DNA of 64,000 nt from Fodinibacter sp963707895 (GCA_963707895.1 CAVPRS010000003.1:1-64000); one strand, 5' to 3'. Counted from the first letter of the stretch, positions 36,203 through 44,821 are shown. Numbers and translations: made by a program. The notes: generated by a model not told the origin, from the letters alone.

Positions 36203-37138
36203 GTGCGGGTCCTGCTCGCCCTGGGCGGCAACGCGATGACCGCCCCCGACGGCAGCGCCACCCCGGCCGCACAGATCGAGGCGGTCGGCGTCGCGATGCG
36301 GTCCGCGGCGGGACTGGTCGCCCGCGGCCACGAGCTGGTCGTCACCCACGGCAACGGCCCGCAGGTCGGCAACATCCTGGTCAAGAACGAGCTCGCCGCC
36401 CACGTCGTGCCCCCGGTCCCCCTCGACTGGTGCGGCGCCCAGACCCAGGGGACGCTCGGCTTCACGATCATGAACGCCCTCGACGACGCGCTGCGAGACC
36501 TCGGTCTCGACACTCCCGTGGCTGCCCTCGTCACCCGCACCCTCGTCGACCGCGACGACCAGGGCTTCACCCACCCGAGCAAGCCGATCGGGCGCTACCT
36601 CCCGCGCGAGCAGGCGCAGACCCTCATCGACCACGGGCAGGTGTGGCAGGACCGCGGCGAGAAGGGCTGGCGCCGGGTGGTCGCCTCGCCCGAGCCGCTC
36701 CAGGTGCTCGACGTCGGCCCGGCTCGGGTGCTCGTCGAGAGCGGCCACGTCGTCGTCGCGGCCGGGGGCGGCGGCATCCCGGTGGTCCGAGAGGCCGACG
36801 GGCGGCTGCGGGGCGTCGAGGCCGTCATCGACAAGGACCTCACCGCCGCCCTCCTCGCCCGCACCCTCGCGGCCGACGTGCTCGTCATCGCCACCGACGT
36901 CGACCACGCGTCGCTCGACTGGGGCACCGACACGCAGCGCGAGCTCGGCCGGGTGACGCTCACCGAGATGCGTCGGTACGCCGACGACGGCCAGTTCGCG
37001 GCCGGCTCGATGGGCCCCAAGGTCGACGCGGCGGTGCGCTTCGTCGCCGGTGGCGGTCCGCGCAGCGTCATCACCTCACTGACCCACATCACCGATGCCG
37101 TCGAGGGCGGCTTCGGCACCGTCATCGAACCCGGCTGA
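36203..37138 (+). CDS. arcC: Carbamate kinase
   Basis: A 311-residue amino-acid-kinase-fold enzyme that converts carbamoyl phosphate and ADP to ATP, CO2 and ammonia. Motifs: LLALGGNAM, VVTHGNGPQVGN, VPLDWCGAQTQG, VVAAGGGGIPVV, EAVIDKDLTAALLA and GSMGPKVDAAV. In E. coli allantoin catabolism a carbamate kinase (AllK) takes the carbamoyl phosphate made by the FdrA-type transferase; the two are in the same island here. No arginine deiminase or ornithine carbamoyltransferase gene is nearby, so an arginine route is unlikely. Confidence 0.95.
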   Translation: MRVLLALGGNAMTAPDGSATPAAQIEAVGVAMRSAAGLVARGHELVVTHGNGPQVGNILVKNELAAHVVPPVPLDWCGAQTQGTLGFTIMNALDDALRDLGLDTPVAALVTRTLVDRDDQGFTHPSKPIGRYLPREQAQTLIDHGQVWQDRGEKGWRRVVASPEPLQVLDVGPARVLVESGHVVVAAGGGGIPVVREADGRLRGVEAVIDKDLTAALLARTLAADVLVIATDVDHASLDWGTDTQRELGRVTLTEMRRYADDGQFAAGSMGPKVDAAVRFVAGGGPRSVITSLTHITDAVEGGFGTVIEPG

Positions 37139-37175
37139 GCCCCTGAACCGCTCTGCACCAAGGAAGGAACGCACC

Positions 37176-38315
37176 GTGCCCGACGCCATCGAGGTCCGCA
37201 AGGTCCCCCTGCACACCGTGTCCGACGCCTCCGAGCTCGGGACGCTCATCGACGACGGCGTGATCGACGCCGACCGGGTGATCGCCGTCATCGGCAAGAC
37301 CGAGGGCAACGGCGGGGTCAACGACTACACCCGGATCATCGCCGACCGAGCCTTCCGCGAGATCCTCGTCGAGAAGGGCGCCGACCCGGCCAAGGTCAAG
37401 GAGGTGCCGATCGTCTGGTCCGGCGGCACCGACGGGGTGATCAGCCCGCACGCCACGATCTTCGCCACCGTCCCGGCCGAGCGCGCCGAGCAGACCGACG
37501 AGCCGCGGCTGACCGTCGGGTTCGCGATGAGCGAGCACCTGCTGCCCGAGGAGATCGGCTACACGCCGATGATCGAGAAGGTCGCTGCCGCGGTGCGGGT
37601 CGCCATGGAGCGGGCCGGCATCACCGACCCGGCCGACGTGCACTACGTGCAGACCAAGACGCCGCTGCTCACCATCCACACCATCCGCGACGCGAAGTCG
37701 CGCGGGAGGACCGTGTGGACCGAGCACACCCACGAGTCGATGGACCTCTCCAACGGCTGCACGGCGCTGGGCATCGCGGTGGCGCTCGGCGAGATCGAGA
37801 TGCCCACCGACGCCGACGTCATGCACGACCGCTCCCTCTACTCGTCGGTCGCGTCCTGCTCCTCCGGCGTCGAGCTCGACCAGGCGCAGGTCGTCGTTGT
37901 CGGCAACGCGCGGGGCATCGGCGGGCGCTACCGGATCGGCCACTCGGTGATGCAGGACGCCCTCGACCAGGACGGCATCTGGGCCGCCATCAGGGATGCC
38001 GGTCTCGACCTGCCCGACCGCCCGCACCGCAGCGACCTCGACGGGCGGCTGGTCAACGTCTTCCTCAAGTGCGAGGCCTCGCTCGACGGACAGGTGGCCG
38101 GGCGGCGCAACGCGATGCTCGACGACTCCGACGTGCACTGGCACCGCCAGATCAAGTCGTGCGTCGGTGGCGTCACGGCCTCGGTGACCGGCGACCCGGC
38201 GGTGTTCGTGTCGGTGTCGGCCGCCCACCAGGGCCCCGACGGCGGCGGTCCGGTGGCGGCGATCGTCGACCTCGGCGCCGGTGAGCCGACGGGCTACCGG
38301 CCCCCGAGCCGCTGA
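37176..38315 (+). CDS. Ring-opening amidohydrolase (barbiturase / cyanuric acid hydrolase family)
   Basis: A 379-residue protein of the AtzD/TrzD/barbiturase fold, which has three similar domains each giving a Lys-Ser pair. They are visible as Lys41 (VIGKTEGNGG) with Ser82 (VWSGGTDG), Lys161 (VQTKTPLL) with Ser230 (SCSSGVELDQ), and Lys298 (FLKCEASLDG) with Ser348 (VSVSAAHQGPDGGGP). The family opens barbiturate or cyanurate. Barbiturase is favoured because a molybdenum hydroxylase and UraA-like permease are nearby and no biuret hydrolase is. GTG 37176 has AAGGAAGGA 7 bases upstream; the gene follows arcC by 37 bases. Confidence 0.93.
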   Translation: MPDAIEVRKVPLHTVSDASELGTLIDDGVIDADRVIAVIGKTEGNGGVNDYTRIIADRAFREILVEKGADPAKVKEVPIVWSGGTDGVISPHATIFATVPAERAEQTDEPRLTVGFAMSEHLLPEEIGYTPMIEKVAAAVRVAMERAGITDPADVHYVQTKTPLLTIHTIRDAKSRGRTVWTEHTHESMDLSNGCTALGIAVALGEIEMPTDADVMHDRSLYSSVASCSSGVELDQAQVVVVGNARGIGGRYRIGHSVMQDALDQDGIWAAIRDAGLDLPDRPHRSDLDGRLVNVFLKCEASLDGQVAGRRNAMLDDSDVHWHRQIKSCVGGVTASVTGDPAVFVSVSAAHQGPDGGGPVAAIVDLGAGEPTGYRPPSR

Positions 38316-38327
38316 GCCCGCGTCGAC

Positions 38328-38378
38328 GAGTAGAGAACACGCCGCGGGCGCTTCCCGGGCGCGGCGTGTTCTCTACTC
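38328..38378. terminator. Long bidirectional terminator closing the island
   Basis: A perfect 19-bp stem: GAGTAGAGAACACGCCGCG at 38328-38346 pairs with CGCGGCGTGTTCTCTACTC at 38360-38378. It follows the ring-opening gene by 12 bases and marks the right edge of the catabolic block. Confidence 0.88.
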
Positions 38379-38399
38379 TCGACCGGCACACTGGGGCGC

Positions 38400-39434
38400 A
38401 TGCCGACGACCCGCCGCCTCGATGGCCTCGACGCCGCCCGGGGACTCGCGGTCGTGTCGATGCTCGTCGCGCACCTGTGCCCGGTGGGCGGCGTGTTCGA
38501 CGTCTCGGAGTACCTCACCGCCCCGCTGTTCGCCGTGATCATCGGCATCTCGATGGGCGTGCAGCTGAGCGAGCGACGTCCCTTGGCCCTGGAGTTCCTG
38601 CGCGACAACCTCCAGCGCGGGCTGGTCCTCATCGTGCTGGGGGTGCTGCTCCAGGCGCTCTACGACCAGATCCTCGTGGTGCTGCCCTTCCTCGGCGTGC
38701 TCGTCATCGTGCTCGCCCCGCTGGCCCTGCTCCTGCACCGGCTCCCGGTGCTCACGCTCGGCATCGCCGGCGCCCTGGCCGTGGTCGGGCCGGTCGTCGT
38801 CGACCGCACCCGGGAGGCGACGTCCGCCACCTGGCCGGACTGGGGCCACGACCTCGTCTCGTGGGTGGCCACCGGCGAGTCCTACCGCCTGATCTCGTTC
38901 CTGCCGATGGCCCTGGGCGGGCTGGCCCTGGCCACCGTGCTTCGTCGTGCGGCCCGGCCGCCCGAGGGCTACGTCGTCGCCGGGGCGCTCCTGGCGCTGA
39001 GCGTCGCGGCGTACGCCCTCGGCCGGGGCACCGTCGACGGAGCGGCTGCCTACTCCGGGACGACCGCCGAGGTGGTCGGCGCCACGTTCCTGGCCTGTGC
39101 CACCGTGGTCGCCAGCTTCCTGGCCGTCGAGCTGCTGCGCCGGTTCGGAGCAGGCGGCGTGCTCGCACCGCTGCTGTCGACCGGCCGGCTGGCCCTGACT
39201 GCGTACACGCTGCAGATCCTGTTCCTCGCCGCGATCCAGCTGGCCGGCCCGCGCGACGACGACACGTGGCTCATCCTGGTCGCGACCACGGTCGTCGTCG
39301 TGGGTGGCTGCTGGGTGCTCGAGCGCCGGTTCGGCACCGGACCCCTCGAGTGGGGCCTCCACAAGCTCCGGCCGCCGCCGCAACCGCACGGACGCCACGA
39401 GGCGACCACGACGGGCGACGCGGACAGCGACTGA
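38400..39434 (+). CDS. Polytopic membrane protein, HGSNAT/DUF1624-DUF418-like
   Basis: A 344-residue protein with nine or ten hydrophobic helices. The start RRLDGLDAARGLAVVSMLVAHL is the typical first helix of heparan-alpha-glucosaminide N-acetyltransferase-like (DUF1624) proteins, and the C-terminal LSTGRLALTAYTLQILFLAAI resembles DUF418. Members are thought to transfer acyl groups across the membrane to sugars. The hydrophilic C-tail is His/Pro-rich. Substrate unknown. Confidence 0.75.
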   Translation: MPTTRRLDGLDAARGLAVVSMLVAHLCPVGGVFDVSEYLTAPLFAVIIGISMGVQLSERRPLALEFLRDNLQRGLVLIVLGVLLQALYDQILVVLPFLGVLVIVLAPLALLLHRLPVLTLGIAGALAVVGPVVVDRTREATSATWPDWGHDLVSWVATGESYRLISFLPMALGGLALATVLRRAARPPEGYVVAGALLALSVAAYALGRGTVDGAAAYSGTTAEVVGATFLACATVVASFLAVELLRRFGAGGVLAPLLSTGRLALTAYTLQILFLAAIQLAGPRDDDTWLILVATTVVVVGGCWVLERRFGTGPLEWGLHKLRPPPQPHGRHEATTTGDADSD

Positions 39435-39467
39435 CCGTGCGTGACGGCATCCGGGATGCCGTCCGGC

Positions 39468-41096
39468 TCAGTGCGCGAAGTGGCGGGTGCCGGTGAAGTA
39501 CATGGTGACGCCGGCCGCCTGCGCGGCGTCGACGACCTCGGCGTCGCGCATCGAGCCTCCGGGGGCCACGACCGCGCGGACACCGGCGTCGAGCAGCACC
39601 TGCAGGCCGTCGGCGAACGGGAAGAACGCGTCGGAGGCCGCGACGGCGCCGCGCGCGCGATCGGCACCGGCGCGCGACACGGCGAGGTGGCAGGAGTCGA
39701 CCCGGTTGACCTGACCCATGCCGATGCCCACCGAGGCGCCGTCGCGGGCGAGCAGGATGGCGTTGGACTTGACCGCACGGATCGCCCGCCAGGCGAACTG
39801 CAGGTCGGCGAGCACGGCCTCGTCCGCCGGGTCGCCGCTCACGAGGCGCCAGGTGGCGGCGTCGTCGCCACCGATGATCGTGCCGCTGTCGTCGACCACC
39901 TCGGCGTCGACCGCGTCGCGCTGCTGCATGAGCAGGCCGCCGCCGATCGGTCGCACCTCGGCCCCGGTGCGCACCGGGGCGGCGCACTCCAGCAGGCGGA
40001 TGTTCTTCTTCGCGGTCAGCACCTCGAGGGCGTCGGCGTCGAACGACGGCGCGACGACCACCTCGGTGAAGATGTCCGCGACGGTGCGCGCCATGTCGGC
40101 GGTCACCGGGCGGTTGGTGGCGATGATGCCGCCGAAGGCCGAGACCGGGTCGCACTCGTGGGCCTTGCGGTGGGCGTCGGCGACGTCGGTGCCGACCGCG
40201 ATGCCGCACGGGTTGGCGTGCTTGATGACGGCCACGGTCGGCTGGTCGCCGTGGTCGTGGGCGGCCCTCACGGCGGCGTCGGCGTCGACGTAGTTGTTGT
40301 ACGACATCTCCTTACCGTGCAGCTGGTGGGCCTGGGCCAGGGCCGGCCGGGGCTGGAATCCGTTGGTGTAGAGCGCGGCGTGCTGGTGCGGGTTCTCGCC
40401 GTAGCGCAGGACGGTGGCGCGGTCCCAGGTGGCTCCCACCCAGGCGGGGAAGCCGGTGCCGTCGGAGCTGTCGGTGTAGGCGTTGCCCATCCACGACGCC
40501 ACGTGCACGTCGTAGGTCGCGGTGTGCACGAAGGCCTGCGCCGCGAGCCGCTTGCGCTGCTCGAGGGTGAAGCCGCCGCCGCGCACGGCATCCAGCACGT
40601 CGGCGTAGGTCGACGGGTCGGTGACCACGGCGACGCTCGGGTGGTTCTTGGCTGCCGCGCGCACCATCGAGGGGCCGCCGATGTCGATCTGCTCGACGCA
40701 CTCGTCGGGGCTGGCCCCCGAGGCGACGGTGGCGGCGAACGGGTAGAGGTTGACCACGACCAGCTCGAAGGGCTCGACCCCGAGGTCGGCCAGCTGGGCG
40801 ACGTGGTCGGGCTTGCGGGTGTCGGCGAGGATGCCGGCGTGCACGCGCGGGTGCAGCGTCTTGACCCGGCCCTCGAGGCACTCGGGGAAGCCGGTGAGGT
40901 CCTCGACCTTGGTCACCGGCAGGCCGAGCGACTCGATGAGGGCGGCCGAGCCGCCGGTGGAGACGAGCGCGACACCGGCCTCGTGCAGGCCGCGGACGAG
41001 GTCGTCGAGGCCGGTCTTGTCGAAGACGGAGACGAGGGCGCGGCGGACGGGTCGGACGTCCTGCGACGGGCCGGGGCTGGAGACGGCGGCGGACAT
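39468..41096 (-). CDS. purH: Bifunctional AICAR formyltransferase / IMP cyclohydrolase
   Basis: Catalyses the last two steps of IMP synthesis using 10-formyl-THF. A 542-residue protein with the MGS-like cyclohydrolase domain at the N-terminus (RRALVSVFDKTGLDDLVRGL, STGGSAALIE, GRVKTLHPRVHAGIL) and the AICAR transformylase domain (RYGENPHQHAALY, YVDADAA, KHANPCGIAVG, VVAPGGSMRDAEVVDAA). The usual Lys-His catalytic pair lies in KHANPCG. It is read toward the membrane protein gene with no obvious hairpin between them. Confidence 0.96.
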   Translation of the reverse strand: MSAAVSSPGPSQDVRPVRRALVSVFDKTGLDDLVRGLHEAGVALVSTGGSAALIESLGLPVTKVEDLTGFPECLEGRVKTLHPRVHAGILADTRKPDHVAQLADLGVEPFELVVVNLYPFAATVASGASPDECVEQIDIGGPSMVRAAAKNHPSVAVVTDPSTYADVLDAVRGGGFTLEQRKRLAAQAFVHTATYDVHVASWMGNAYTDSSDGTGFPAWVGATWDRATVLRYGENPHQHAALYTNGFQPRPALAQAHQLHGKEMSYNNYVDADAAVRAAHDHGDQPTVAVIKHANPCGIAVGTDVADAHRKAHECDPVSAFGGIIATNRPVTADMARTVADIFTEVVVAPSFDADALEVLTAKKNIRLLECAAPVRTGAEVRPIGGGLLMQQRDAVDAEVVDDSGTIIGGDDAATWRLVSGDPADEAVLADLQFAWRAIRAVKSNAILLARDGASVGIGMGQVNRVDSCHLAVSRAGADRARGAVAASDAFFPFADGLQVLLDAGVRAVVAPGGSMRDAEVVDAAQAAGVTMYFTGTRHFAH

Positions 41097-41263
41097 TCGA
41101 GGGCTCCTTGCGGGGTCGGGTCGGGAAGCTCCGGGGCACCCAGGCGGGCGATGCCCCGACGGAAGACTTCCCGGTGGTGACCCACCCTCGCCAGTCGTCG
41201 GGCCAGAGTCTAGTGGCGCCGCGCGAGCGGTCCGGCACCCGAGGTGGTGCGCGGGTGCTCCGC

Positions 41264-41338
41264 ACCGGAACCTTCACCTTCGCGGGACAACGGTTGTGGT
41301 GCGAACCTGAAGGTTCCGGGATCGGGCGGGAAAGTTGG
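41264..41338 (+). repeat. 75-bp palindromic intergenic repeat, copy 5
   Basis: ACCGGAACCTTCACCTTCGC, inverted arm GCGAACCTGAAGGTTCC and tail GGGATCGGGCGGGAAAGTTG. It ends 8 bases from the stop codon of the F420-type gene (41347, minus strand) and lies between it and purH. Confidence 0.9.
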
Positions 41339-41346
41339 GACGCGGG

Positions 41347-41772
41347 TCAGGTCGCGTAGGGGGACGGGGGCAGGGGGTCCGGCCAGCTGCCACCGAGCAC
41401 CCGGTCGACGTCGAGCACCACGACCACGCGCTCGGGGTTGGGTCGGGGCTGCCGGTAGCGCACGGCATACCGCTGCTCGGCGTCGTGCACCGCGTCGGCG
41501 TCCTCGAGCACACGGGTGGTCCCCTCGAGGGTGAGCCAGCGCCGGCCGTCGACCTGGGTCAGCGACGCACGTCGCCCCGCCCGGGCCTGCACCACCTTGG
41601 CGCTGCCCCGGCTCGAGATGACCCGCGCCACGAGCGCCTCGTCATCCCACGTGAAGCCGACCGGCACGGCGTGCGGCGAGCCGTCACGACGCAGCGTCGT
41701 GAAGGTGGCCAGGTGCCGCTCGGCCAGGAATGCGATGGATGCCGGCGTCAGCTCGGCGGGATCGGTGGCCAC
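41347..41772 (-). CDS. PPOX-class (FDOR-B) F420/flavin-dependent oxidoreductase
   Basis: A 141-residue split-beta-barrel protein. Family features: LAERHLATFTTLRRDGSPHAVPVGFTWDD (as FLAERHLATFTTLRRDGSPH and AVPVGFTWDD), ARVISSRGSAKVVQARAG and the C-terminal YAVRYRQPRPNPERVVVVLD. Actinobacterial members of this size usually bind F420 and reduce small substrates; FMN is possible. The start is GTG 41772. It interrupts the common purN-purH arrangement. Confidence 0.82.
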   Translation of the reverse strand: MATDPAELTPASIAFLAERHLATFTTLRRDGSPHAVPVGFTWDDEALVARVISSRGSAKVVQARAGRRASLTQVDGRRWLTLEGTTRVLEDADAVHDAEQRYAVRYRQPRPNPERVVVVLDVDRVLGGSWPDPLPPSPYAT

Positions 41773-41834
41773 GGCGCGAGTGTGTCACCTCGCGGGGCCG
41801 CCGCTTGCGGGGCCGCCGCCCGCCTGAGCCGGCG

Positions 41835-42422
41835 CTACTGCCAGGAGCGGTCTGCGGCGAGCCCGCGCACGACCTCGACGAGCATCGCGCGCTCGACGAC
41901 CTTGATCCGCTCGTGCAGCGACTCGACGGTGTCGTCGGCCTCGACGCGCACGGCCCGCTGTTCGATGATCGGGCCGGTGTCGACCCCCGCGTCGACCCAG
42001 TGGCAGGTGCACCCGGTGACCTTGACGCCGTGCTCCATGGCGTCGCGCACCCCGTGCGCCCCCGGGAAGCTGGGCAGCAGCGCGGGATGGGTGTTGATCA
42101 CCCGGTGGGCGCCGAGCACGGCCGGCCCGAGCACCTTCATGAACCCGGCGGAGACGACGAGGTCGGGCCCCGGCTCGGCGACCAGCCGCTCGAGGTCGAG
42201 GTCCCAGTCGGCGCGGGTCACGTAGTCGGGCACCCGGCAGGAGAACGTCGGGATGCCGGCCCGCTCGGCCCGGTCGGCACCGCCCGTGCCGTCGCGGTCG
42301 GCCCCGACCGCGAGCACCCGGAACGGGGTGTCTGCCTCGGCGGAGGCGTCGATGAGGGCCTGCAGGTTGCTGCCCGACCCCGAGACCAGCACGACGAGGC
42401 CGAGCGGGGTGCTGGCACTCAC
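41835..42422 (-). CDS. purN: Phosphoribosylglycinamide formyltransferase
   Basis: Transfers a formyl group from 10-formyl-THF to GAR in purine synthesis. A 195-residue enzyme with VVLVSGSGSNLQALIDA, SAGFMKVLGPAVL, the catalytic Asn-His-Asp set in INTHPALLPSFPGAHG and VTGCTCHWVDAGVDTGPII. GTG 42422 overlaps the stop of the upstream membrane protein gene as GTGA, so the two are translationally coupled. Confidence 0.96.
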   Translation of the reverse strand: MSASTPLGLVVLVSGSGSNLQALIDASAEADTPFRVLAVGADRDGTGGADRAERAGIPTFSCRVPDYVTRADWDLDLERLVAEPGPDLVVSAGFMKVLGPAVLGAHRVINTHPALLPSFPGAHGVRDAMEHGVKVTGCTCHWVDAGVDTGPIIEQRAVRVEADDTVESLHERIKVVERAMLVEVVRGLAADRSWQ

Positions 42423-43561
42423 CGGCGCAGCCTCCAGGCGTCGCGGACCACCACGACGAACGCCCCGAGGCCCAGCTCGAGCAGCAGCGCGAGGAAGAGC
42501 CGAGCGGTGGGGGCACCGACGGCCGAGAGCCGGAACTGGCCGAGCGAGCCGCCGGCCACCAGGTCGAGCACCGCGAGCGCCAGCGCCGTGACGGTGCACG
42601 CCGCCAGCGCGACGGCCAGCTTGGTGCGCAACCGCGACAGCCGTGCGACCTGCGCGAGGGCACGCCGCGCCACGAACGCACCGACGGCGACGACGACGAG
42701 CACCGACAGGGCCGTGAACCACGGGAAGGCACCGGGCTGCGGCAACGCCGCGAGCACGGGCACCATCGGCAGCAGGCCGCCCTTCGACCCGGACCAGGTG
42801 ACGGAGCCACCCTCGACCACCCGGAAACCGGGACCGGCGAGGAAGGACACCGCCCACAGCGCGAGGTTGGGCAGCGACGCGACCTGGGCCAGCGCGAGGA
42901 CGACGCCACCGAGGCCGCCGGCCGCGACAGCGGTGGAGATGGTCGAGACCTCGTTCCAGGACAGCGCGACCAGCACCAGGACGACCACCGTGCCGATGGC
43001 GAGGAGCACGGCGGCCCCCGCGAGGCCGGGGCGCACGGCACGGCGCACGCTGTCGGGGAGCCACGCGAGCCCCAGCCGGCGCCCGAGCACGTCGGGGTCG
43101 TCGCGGGCCACCGGGCGCAGGGCGAGGGTGAGGGCCAGCACCGGCACGACCAGCAGCGGCACGACGAGGGAGAAGGGGGTGGCCCGGAACGGCCCGGCGA
43201 GGGTGAGGGCGACCGCCCCGGCGACGGCGACGGCGTACCCGGCCCACCAGGCACCGAGCGCAGCGGCGAGCGGACGCGGCACCATGCCCTGCCAGATCTC
43301 GCCGTCGGTCGAGACGTCGACCATCGCCTCGCGGGCGCCGAGCCACGCGACCCCGACCAGCAGGGCCAGCCCGAGCAGCGGCACCAGCGACACGGTGAAC
43401 CCACCGACCGCCAGGTGCGCTCCGGAGGTGAGCAGCCAGAGGGCGGCCCCGGTACCGGCGGCCTGCCAGCCGTCACCGGTGGCCAGCGGCTCGACCAGCC
43501 ACGCCAGCATCACCGGCGCCAGCACCACGACCAGCGAGGTCACGCCCGTGAGCAGCCCCAC
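42419..43561 (-). CDS. DUF6350-type polytopic membrane protein (5' end uncertain)
   Basis: A protein of at least 380 residues with ten or more hydrophobic helices, in the position always held by the actinobacterial DUF6350 ('PerM-like') protein beside purN. No catalytic motif is visible. The frame's first usable start is GTG 43561, but that cuts into the first helix. A better start, ATG 43678-43680 (MSVSDRIRSALPGSDDASAE), reads in another frame, and joining it to WWRAGLVGLLTG needs one missing base near 43585-43600 (minus strand GGCGGCGCCGGG). The N-terminus is therefore probably frameshifted. Confidence 0.75.
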   Translation of the reverse strand: MGLLTGVTSLVVVLAPVMLAWLVEPLATGDGWQAAGTGAALWLLTSGAHLAVGGFTVSLVPLLGLALLVGVAWLGAREAMVDVSTDGEIWQGMVPRPLAAALGAWWAGYAVAVAGAVALTLAGPFRATPFSLVVPLLVVPVLALTLALRPVARDDPDVLGRRLGLAWLPDSVRRAVRPGLAGAAVLLAIGTVVVLVLVALSWNEVSTISTAVAAGGLGGVVLALAQVASLPNLALWAVSFLAGPGFRVVEGGSVTWSGSKGGLLPMVPVLAALPQPGAFPWFTALSVLVVVAVGAFVARRALAQVARLSRLRTKLAVALAACTVTALALAVLDLVAGGSLGQFRLSAVGAPTARLFLALLLELGLGAFVVVVRDAWRLRR

Positions 43562-43896
43562 GAGGCCGGCCCGCCACCACCCGGCGCCGCCACCACCCCC
43601 GACGACATCTCGGGCGCGTCCTCCGCCGAGGCGTCATCGGAACCCGGCAGGGCAGAACGGATCCGGTCGCTGACACTCATCCCGCCCAGTCTGCGGGACA
43701 ACCCCCCGAACCCGGCCGAGCAACGCCGATGGCCCCCGACTCCGACCTGACTTCTTGCGAAATACCCACCTCATCAGGGCTCAGGAGGCCCCGCTGAGGT
43801 GGGGAAATCGCAATATGTCGGGGGAAGACGGTGAGTCAGAAGCTGCAGCGGACCGCGGACGGACCGCGGAGCCGGAGACGGGCTGGTCGCAGAGGT
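43562..43896. other. 335-bp stretch: probable 5' end of DUF6350 gene and a 59-bp inverted repeat
   Basis: Bases 43562-43680 probably encode the frameshifted N-terminus of the DUF6350 protein. Bases 43755-43813 hold an inverted repeat: TTGCGAAATACCCACCTCA and TGAGGTGGGGAAATCGCAA match at 16 of 19 positions around a GC-rich loop. This AT-richer hairpin follows sucD and precedes DUF6350; it may end sucCD transcripts or be a regulatory site. Nothing else seen. Confidence 0.6.
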
Positions 43897-44790
43897 CTAG
43901 GCGGACAGGCCCTGCATGATCTCGCGCATCAGGTCGGCGGTCTCGGACGGCGTCTTCCCGACCTTGACCCCGGCGGCCTCGAGGGCCTCCTTCTTCGCCT
44001 GCGCCGTGCCCGAGGAACCCGACACGATGGCGCCGGCGTGGCCCATCGTCTTGCCCTCCGGCGCGGTGAACCCGGCGACGTAGCCGACGACCGGCTTGGT
44101 GACGTGGTCCTTGATGTAGGCCGCGGCCCGCTCCTCGGCGTCACCACCGATCTCGCCGATCATCACGATGGCGTCGGTGTCGGGGTCGTTCTGGAACGCC
44201 TCGAGGCAGTCGATGTGCGTGGTGCCGATGATCGGGTCGCCACCGATGCCGACACCGGTGGAGAAGCCGAAGTCACGCAGCTCGTACATCATCTGGTAGG
44301 TCAGCGTGCCCGACTTCGACACCAGGCCGATCCGGCCCGTGCCGGAGATGTCGGCGGGGATGATGCCGGCGTTCGAGGCACCGGGGCTGATCAGGCCCGG
44401 GCAGTTCGGGCCGATGATCCGCGTCGTGCCCTTCTCCTTGGCGTAGTTGTGGAACTCCGCGGTGTCGCGCACGGCGACGCCCTCGGTGATGACCACGGCG
44501 AGCGGGATGCCGGCGTCGATCGCCTCGGTCGCGGCGGCCTTGGTGAAGGCAGCCGGAACGAAGATCACGCTGACGTCGGCCCCGGTGGCCTCGATCGCCT
44601 CGGCGACGGTGCCGAACACGGGCACGGACACGCCGTCCTCGAACTCGACGGTGGTGCCGGCCTTGCGGGGGTTGACGCCCCCGACGATCGCGGTGCCGGA
44701 GCGCAGCATCCGCTGGGTGTGCTTCATGCCCTCGGAGCCGGTCATGCCCTGGACGATGACCTTGGAGTCTGCGGTGAGGAAGATGGCCAT
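43897..44790 (-). CDS. sucD: Succinyl-CoA synthetase alpha subunit
   Basis: A 297-residue ADP/GDP-forming ligase subunit of the TCA cycle. CoA-binding Rossmann start ADSKVIVQGMTGSEGMKHTQ, GPNCPGLISPG, VSKSGTLTYQMMYEL and the phosphohistidine loop region GYVAGFTAPEGKTMGHAGAI with the active-site His in MGHAGAI. It follows sucC by 31 bases in one operon. FdrA in the catabolic island shares this fold but not the His. Confidence 0.96.
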   Translation of the reverse strand: MAIFLTADSKVIVQGMTGSEGMKHTQRMLRSGTAIVGGVNPRKAGTTVEFEDGVSVPVFGTVAEAIEATGADVSVIFVPAAFTKAAATEAIDAGIPLAVVITEGVAVRDTAEFHNYAKEKGTTRIIGPNCPGLISPGASNAGIIPADISGTGRIGLVSKSGTLTYQMMYELRDFGFSTGVGIGGDPIIGTTHIDCLEAFQNDPDTDAIVMIGEIGGDAEERAAAYIKDHVTKPVVGYVAGFTAPEGKTMGHAGAIVSGSSGTAQAKKEALEAAGVKVGKTPSETADLMREIMQGLSA

Positions 44791-44821
44791 GGGTGTCGTT
44801 GTCTCTCTTCGCGCTCGGGGG

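Noticed and set aside
36203..37138. Arginine deiminase pathway kinase
   Set aside because: No arcA or arcB in the neighbourhood; an FdrA-type carbamoyltransferase is present instead.
37176..38315. Cyanuric acid (s-triazine) degradation
   Set aside because: Same enzyme family, but no biuret hydrolase or allophanate hydrolase gene is nearby, while a Mo hydroxylase and UraA-like permease are. Not fully excluded.
9456..41338. 75-bp repeats as insertion sequences
   Set aside because: They carry no transposase and no visible target duplications; at most they are non-autonomous elements.
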